DNA of 7,430 nucleotides, taken from Acinetobacter sp. GTDB lineage: Bacteria > Pseudomonadota > Gammaproteobacteria > Pseudomonadales > Moraxellaceae. The translations under genes were made by a program, and so were the position numbers. The DNA lies in the NCBI GenBank assembly GCA_030152275.1, contig JASLHF010000182.1, positions 1-7,430 of the forward strand, written 5' to 3'. The notes under the pieces are model-generated. The model was not told the origin of the DNA and did not search any database. It worked only from the letters and a program-made list of their open reading frames with translations. Shown here piece by piece: positions 4,651-7,430 of the stretch; positions within the stretch are counted from its first letter, which is position 1; each line of letters begins with the position of its first letter.

Positions 4651-5427
4651 ATGCCTGCTGAATTATTAGGCGCAGATAATACTCGCCAATTACTGATGAA
4701 AGTGCCGCAAATTACAGCATTGTTCTGGGTGACTAAAATTTTTGCAACGACATTTGGTGAAACGGCGGGTGATGCGCTGTCGATGTCGCTTAATTTGGGT
4801 TATCTGGTCAGTACTTTTATTTTTGCTGTCATTTTTATAGGTGCAGTTTCTGCACAAATCCGCGCCAAAACTTTTCATCCTTATCTTTACTGGTTCACTA
4901 TTATTGCCAGTACGACAGTCGGCACGACTTTGGCTGATTTTGTTGATAGGTCTTTAGGTATTGGCTATGTGGGCGGCAGTTCTATATTGCTGGCTTTGGT
5001 TTTGCTGTCGTTATGGACTTGGCATAAATCAGAAGGCAGCATCTCGCCTCATGCGGTGAACCATCCGCGTGCAGAACTATTTTACTGGCTGACCATTACA
5101 TTTTCGCAAACACTGGGTACTGCGTTGGGAGATTGGTCGGCAGATACTGCGGGTTTAGGTTACACGGGCGGTATTGTGCTGTTTAGCGCTTTAATTGTGC
5201 TGATCTTCTTGCTGTATAAATTTACCTCTATTTCACGCACATTGCTGTTCTGGTCAGCTTTTGTGTTGACACGGCCTTTGGGTGCCGTGGTCGGTGACTT
5301 TTTAGATAAGCCCATCAGCTCTGGAGGCTTGGATTTGAGCAGATTTGCGGCTTCCGCTGTACTGCTGATTGCAATTGCCATTTGCGTGCATTTTTCAAAA
5401 CGCCAGCAGCCAGCTGTACAGGTTTAA
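4651..5427 (+). CDS. COG4705-like integral membrane protein with four internal repeats
   Basis: A 258-residue polytopic protein with about eight hydrophobic segments. It resembles the COG4705 group of uncharacterised membrane proteins; I know of no established function. Four repeats share exact spacing W-x9-G-x3-[GA]-D-x8-G: W26/G36/G40/D41/G50, W81/G91/A95/D96/G105, W146/G156/G160/D161/G170 and W201/G211/G215/D216/G225. Each unit begins with an aromatic-rich helix and is followed by a second hydrophobic segment, giving a two-helix unit repeated four times. The regularly placed acidic residues within the membrane suggest ion or small-molecule transport, but this is inference. The N-terminus (MPAELLGADN) and C-terminus are short and soluble, and there is no cleavable signal. 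The Shine-Dalgarno is weak (GGA at 4640-4642). The gene is monocistronic, with a strong terminator behind it and a heptamer array and inverted repeat in front. Confidence 0.85.
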   Translation: MPAELLGADNTRQLLMKVPQITALFWVTKIFATTFGETAGDALSMSLNLGYLVSTFIFAVIFIGAVSAQIRAKTFHPYLYWFTIIASTTVGTTLADFVDRSLGIGYVGGSSILLALVLLSLWTWHKSEGSISPHAVNHPRAELFYWLTITFSQTLGTALGDWSADTAGLGYTGGIVLFSALIVLIFLLYKFTSISRTLLFWSAFVLTRPLGAVVGDFLDKPISSGGLDLSRFAASAVLLIAIAICVHFSKRQQPAVQV

Positions 5428-5496
5428 TCGATCCTGATTTGCGCAACAGCCAGCATTGATATGGTTGAGCGTAATTTTTAAAGTTTGTGTTTAGAT

Positions 5497-5536
5497 AAAC
5501 CGCAGCGCTTTATGAATACAGCACTGCGGTTTTATT
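5497..5536 (+). terminator. Strong intrinsic terminator of the COG4705-like gene
   Basis: AAACCGCAG (5497-5505) pairs with CTGCGGTTT (5524-5532). After one C/A mismatch the stem continues with GCT/AGC around a 10-base loop. The T-run 5530-5533 is followed by ATT. It begins 69 bases after the stop codon. Confidence 0.85.
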
Positions 5537-5725
5537 ATGTATGGGGAGTGCTTCGTCGTTCAGGGTGCTGCATCGGGCAGGATGGACAGACATTTATATT
5601 TTTGATGTGATTTGGGCTGGGTAAGCTGTTTTTATATCCAGATGATTAAACTGACAGTTGCGGCAGGAGGGCTCTGAGCCTAAAAATAAGACAATTTGCT
5701 TTGACATCAGTGCATTGTAAAGGTG

Positions 5726-5751
5726 AGTATTTTGCTCGGAAAAATAATACT
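5726..5751. promoter_or_regulatory. Candidate operator dyad upstream of the peptidase promoter
   Basis: AGTATT (5726-5731) and AATACT (5746-5751) are a perfect 6-bp inverted pair 14 bases apart, about 30 bases upstream of the proposed -10. The spacing would suit a dimeric regulator. AT-rich DNA produces such pairs by chance, so this is tentative. Confidence 0.2.
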
Positions 5752-5779
5752 GCATGAATCCGATTGCTGTTTTTTAAGG

Positions 5780-5785
5780 TATACT
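5780..5785 (+). promoter_or_regulatory. Probable -10 element of the peptidase gene
   Basis: TATACT matches 5 of 6 -10 consensus bases and gives a leader of about 30 bases to the ATG at 5823. The -35 region (about 5757-5762) is poor, so the promoter is either activator-dependent or weak. Confidence 0.4.
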
Positions 5786-5811
5786 TTGCACACTTTAGAA
5801 AGCTTTTTAAT

Positions 5812-5817
5812 TAGGAG
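5812..5817 (+). promoter_or_regulatory. Strong Shine-Dalgarno of the peptidase gene
   Basis: TAGGAG lies five bases before the ATG at 5823. An in-frame TAA at 5808-5810 excludes any upstream start, so this fixes the N-terminus. Confidence 0.8.
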
Positions 5818-5822
5818 ATCAC

Positions 5823-7430
5823 ATGACTGTAGATGTCACTGAAACCATTTCTCAAACTGTACATCCCGCGTTTCAGCTGATACGTCAACACCATGTTGAA
5901 GCCTTAGACATTTTAGTGTCTGAATATAAACATAAAGTGACAGGTGCAGTGCATTATCATCTCGCTTCAAATCACGATGAAAATGTATTTTTAGTTGCTT
6001 TTCGCACCCAGCCGATGGATTCCAAAGGCGAAGCGCATATTTTAGAACATACTGCACTTTGCGGTTCTGAAAAATTCCCAGTACGTGATCCGTTCTTTTT
6101 AATGATCCGCCGTTCATTAAATACCTTTATGAATGCATTCACGGCTGCTGATTGGACTGCGTATCCATTTGCGACTCAGAATAAAAAAGATTTTCAAAAT
6201 TTGCTGGAAGTGTATTTAGATGCAGCTTTTTCAGCCAATTTAAATCCATTAGATTTTGCCCAAGAAGGCATTCGTATTGAACTGGAAAATGGCGAACCTG
6301 TTTATAAGGGCGTTGTGTTCAATGAAATGAAAGGCGCAATGAGCTCGCCATCAGATCAGCTGTATCATCAGCTGGCGCATCATTTATTCCCAGAAACGAC
6401 TTACCATTACAATTCTGGCGGCGATCCGAAAGATATTCCAGACTTGACTTACCAAGAGTTAGTTAATTTCTATAAGTCACATTATCATCCAAGCAATGCA
6501 GTATTTATGACATTTGGCAATGAGCCAGCTTATAAATTGCAAGAACAGTTTGAAAGTTTGGCTTTGGCAAAATTTGAAGCAGGTGAAACACTGTATTCAA
6601 AACCGGAGCGCCGTTTAGCTGCGCCGGTTGAGGTGACTGAAACCTATGCCGTGGACGCCGAAGACCTTAAAGATAAAACTTATCATGTGATTTCATGGCT
6701 GCTGCCGCAAGCCAGCGACATTAAGCTGCGTTTAGGCATGCGTTTGGTGGAAGGTGTTTTGCTGGAAGATTCAGCATCGCCGCTGCGCCATTATTTGGAA
6801 ACTTGCGGTTATGCGCAGTCTACAGGCCCAATTATGGGGGTGGATGATTCCAACTTTGAAATGACTTTCTACTGCGGTGTGCAGGGTTCAAATCCTGAAC
6901 ATGCAGCGGAATTCAAAAACGGTGTGTTCAAAATTTTACAGGACATTGCGGCTCAGCCGGTGGATGCCGCGCTGGTGGATGCGATTTTACATCAGATCGA
7001 ACTGCATCAGCGTGAAATTAACGGTGATGGCATGCCGTATGGTCTAAGCTTGATTTTAAACGGCTTGGGCAGTGCGATTCATCACTCTGACCCTGTGCAT
7101 GTTTGGGATGTCGACACGGCTATTGAACAAGTAAAAGAAGAGCTGAAAGACCCAATGTGGCTGTCACATCTGATTCAGATCTACCTGATTGATAACCCGC
7201 ACCGTGTGCAAATGACGTTGGTGCCGGATGCGCAAAAATCTGCAAAAGAAGCTGATGCAGAAAAAGCCCGTTTGGCTGAAATTGGCGCCCAGCTGACCGA
7301 AGCGCAAAAAGCGGAAATTATTGCGCAAACTGAAGCGCTGAATATCCGCCAAGATACACCGGATGATTTAAACCTGCTGCCAAAAGTTGGCTTGGAAGAT
7401 GTTCCTGCAGAACTGCAGATTGTGCAGGGG
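5823..7430 (+). CDS. M16C metallopeptidase, PreP/presequence-protease-like (5' part)
   Basis: The frame is open from the ATG at 5823 to the right edge, giving 536 codons and no stop. PreP-type peptidases are around 970-1000 residues, so a little over half is visible. The inverted zinc motif H72-I-L-E75-H76 (family H-x-x-E-H) is present, with E75 as the expected catalytic base and E168 in VVFNEMKGAMSSP as the expected third zinc ligand, 92 residues after H76. Surrounding segments are typical of M16C: HILEHTALCGSEKFPVRDPF, then RSLNTFMNAFTAADWTAYPF, then VYLDAAF. No signal peptide is seen, so the enzyme is probably cytosolic; family members degrade peptides of moderate length inside a closed chamber. 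The C-terminal half, which supplies the rest of the chamber, lies beyond the window. The start is fixed by a strong Shine-Dalgarno and an in-frame upstream stop. Confidence 0.93.
   Translation, partial: MTVDVTETISQTVHPAFQLIRQHHVEALDILVSEYKHKVTGAVHYHLASNHDENVFLVAFRTQPMDSKGEAHILEHTALCGSEKFPVRDPFFLMIRRSLNTFMNAFTAADWTAYPFATQNKKDFQNLLEVYLDAAFSANLNPLDFAQEGIRIELENGEPVYKGVVFNEMKGAMSSPSDQLYHQLAHHLFPETTYHYNSGGDPKDIPDLTYQELVNFYKSHYHPSNAVFMTFGNEPAYKLQEQFESLALAKFEAGETLYSKPERRLAAPVEVTETYAVDAEDLKDKTYHVISWLLPQASDIKLRLGMRLVEGVLLEDSASPLRHYLETCGYAQSTGPIMGVDDSNFEMTFYCGVQGSNPEHAAEFKNGVFKILQDIAAQPVDAALVDAILHQIELHQREINGDGMPYGLSLILNGLGSAIHHSDPVHVWDVDTAIEQVKEELKDPMWLSHLIQIYLIDNPHRVQMTLVPDAQKSAKEADAEKARLAEIGAQLTEAQKAEIIAQTEALNIRQDTPDDLNLLPKVGLEDVPAELQIVQG

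Larger units (their letters stand above)
5537..5822 (+). other. Leader and intergenic region upstream of the peptidase
   Basis: No gene is visible; the only plus-strand open frame from 5537 is 22 codons and starts in the terminator tail. The region contains GGCTC-T-GAGCC, a consensus -35 hexamer TTGACA (5701-5706) lacking a good partner, a dyad AGTATT/AATACT (5726-5731 and 5746-5751), and the likely -10 of the peptidase gene. Confidence 0.5.

Noticed and set aside
4690..5381. Minus-strand frames opposite the COG4705-like gene
   Set aside because: They are shadows of a membrane protein with four exact repeats, and their peptides look non-native.
5701..5706. TTGACA as the -35 of the peptidase promoter
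   Set aside because: It is a perfect hexamer, but no acceptable -10 lies 16-18 bases downstream, and the TATACT at 5780 is much too far away.
5836..6117. Minus-strand frame opposite the peptidase gene (also 7164-7352)
   Set aside because: The plus frame carries the HILEH zinc motif and family sequence, and the antisense frames show no domain.

Overview
The window reads as chromosomal DNA of a gammaproteobacterium of the Moraxellaceae, most likely Acinetobacter or a close relative. The basis is moderately AT-rich sequence, AT-rich intergenic stretches, and a gene set that I recognise from Acinetobacter chromosomes: a YidB-like DUF937 protein, a PfkB adenosine kinase, a small Rieske protein, a YqiJ-like OB-fold membrane protein, a COG4705 membrane protein and a PreP-like M16C peptidase. 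The genus is inferred from protein resemblance, not from a search. I see no transposase, phage gene, tRNA, rRNA or CRISPR array.

Layout: (1) Bases 1-400 hold the 3' end of a plus-strand gene that enters from the left (DUF6231-like). (2) Bases 502-1137 encode a YidB-like protein with its own extended -10 promoter and a clear intrinsic terminator. (3) Bases 1138-1575 form a 438-base convergent spacer with no convincing gene. (4) Bases 3542 down to 1576 are a compact minus-strand operon: adenosine kinase, Rieske ferredoxin (joined by a TAATG stop/start overlap) and YqiJ-like membrane protein (18-base gap, strong Shine-Dalgarno). (5) A 279-base divergent spacer leads to a plus-strand GNAT acetyltransferase (3822-4274). 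(6) Bases 4275-4650 are the most structured part: three hairpins, a perfect 15-copy heptamer repeat, and a perfect 12-bp inverted repeat ending ten bases before the next start codon. (7) Bases 4651-5427 encode a COG4705-type membrane protein made of four repeats, followed by a strong terminator. (8) From 5823 a large M16C peptidase runs off the right edge; 536 codons are visible.

The genes look like separate housekeeping or accessory functions rather than one pathway. The tightest functional unit is the kinase-Rieske-YqiJ operon, whose shared purpose is not evident. The strongest candidate for something not routinely described is the heptamer array plus inverted repeat in front of the four-repeat membrane protein, which has the form of a length-variable expression switch. 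I found no convincing defence, secretion or biosynthetic system.
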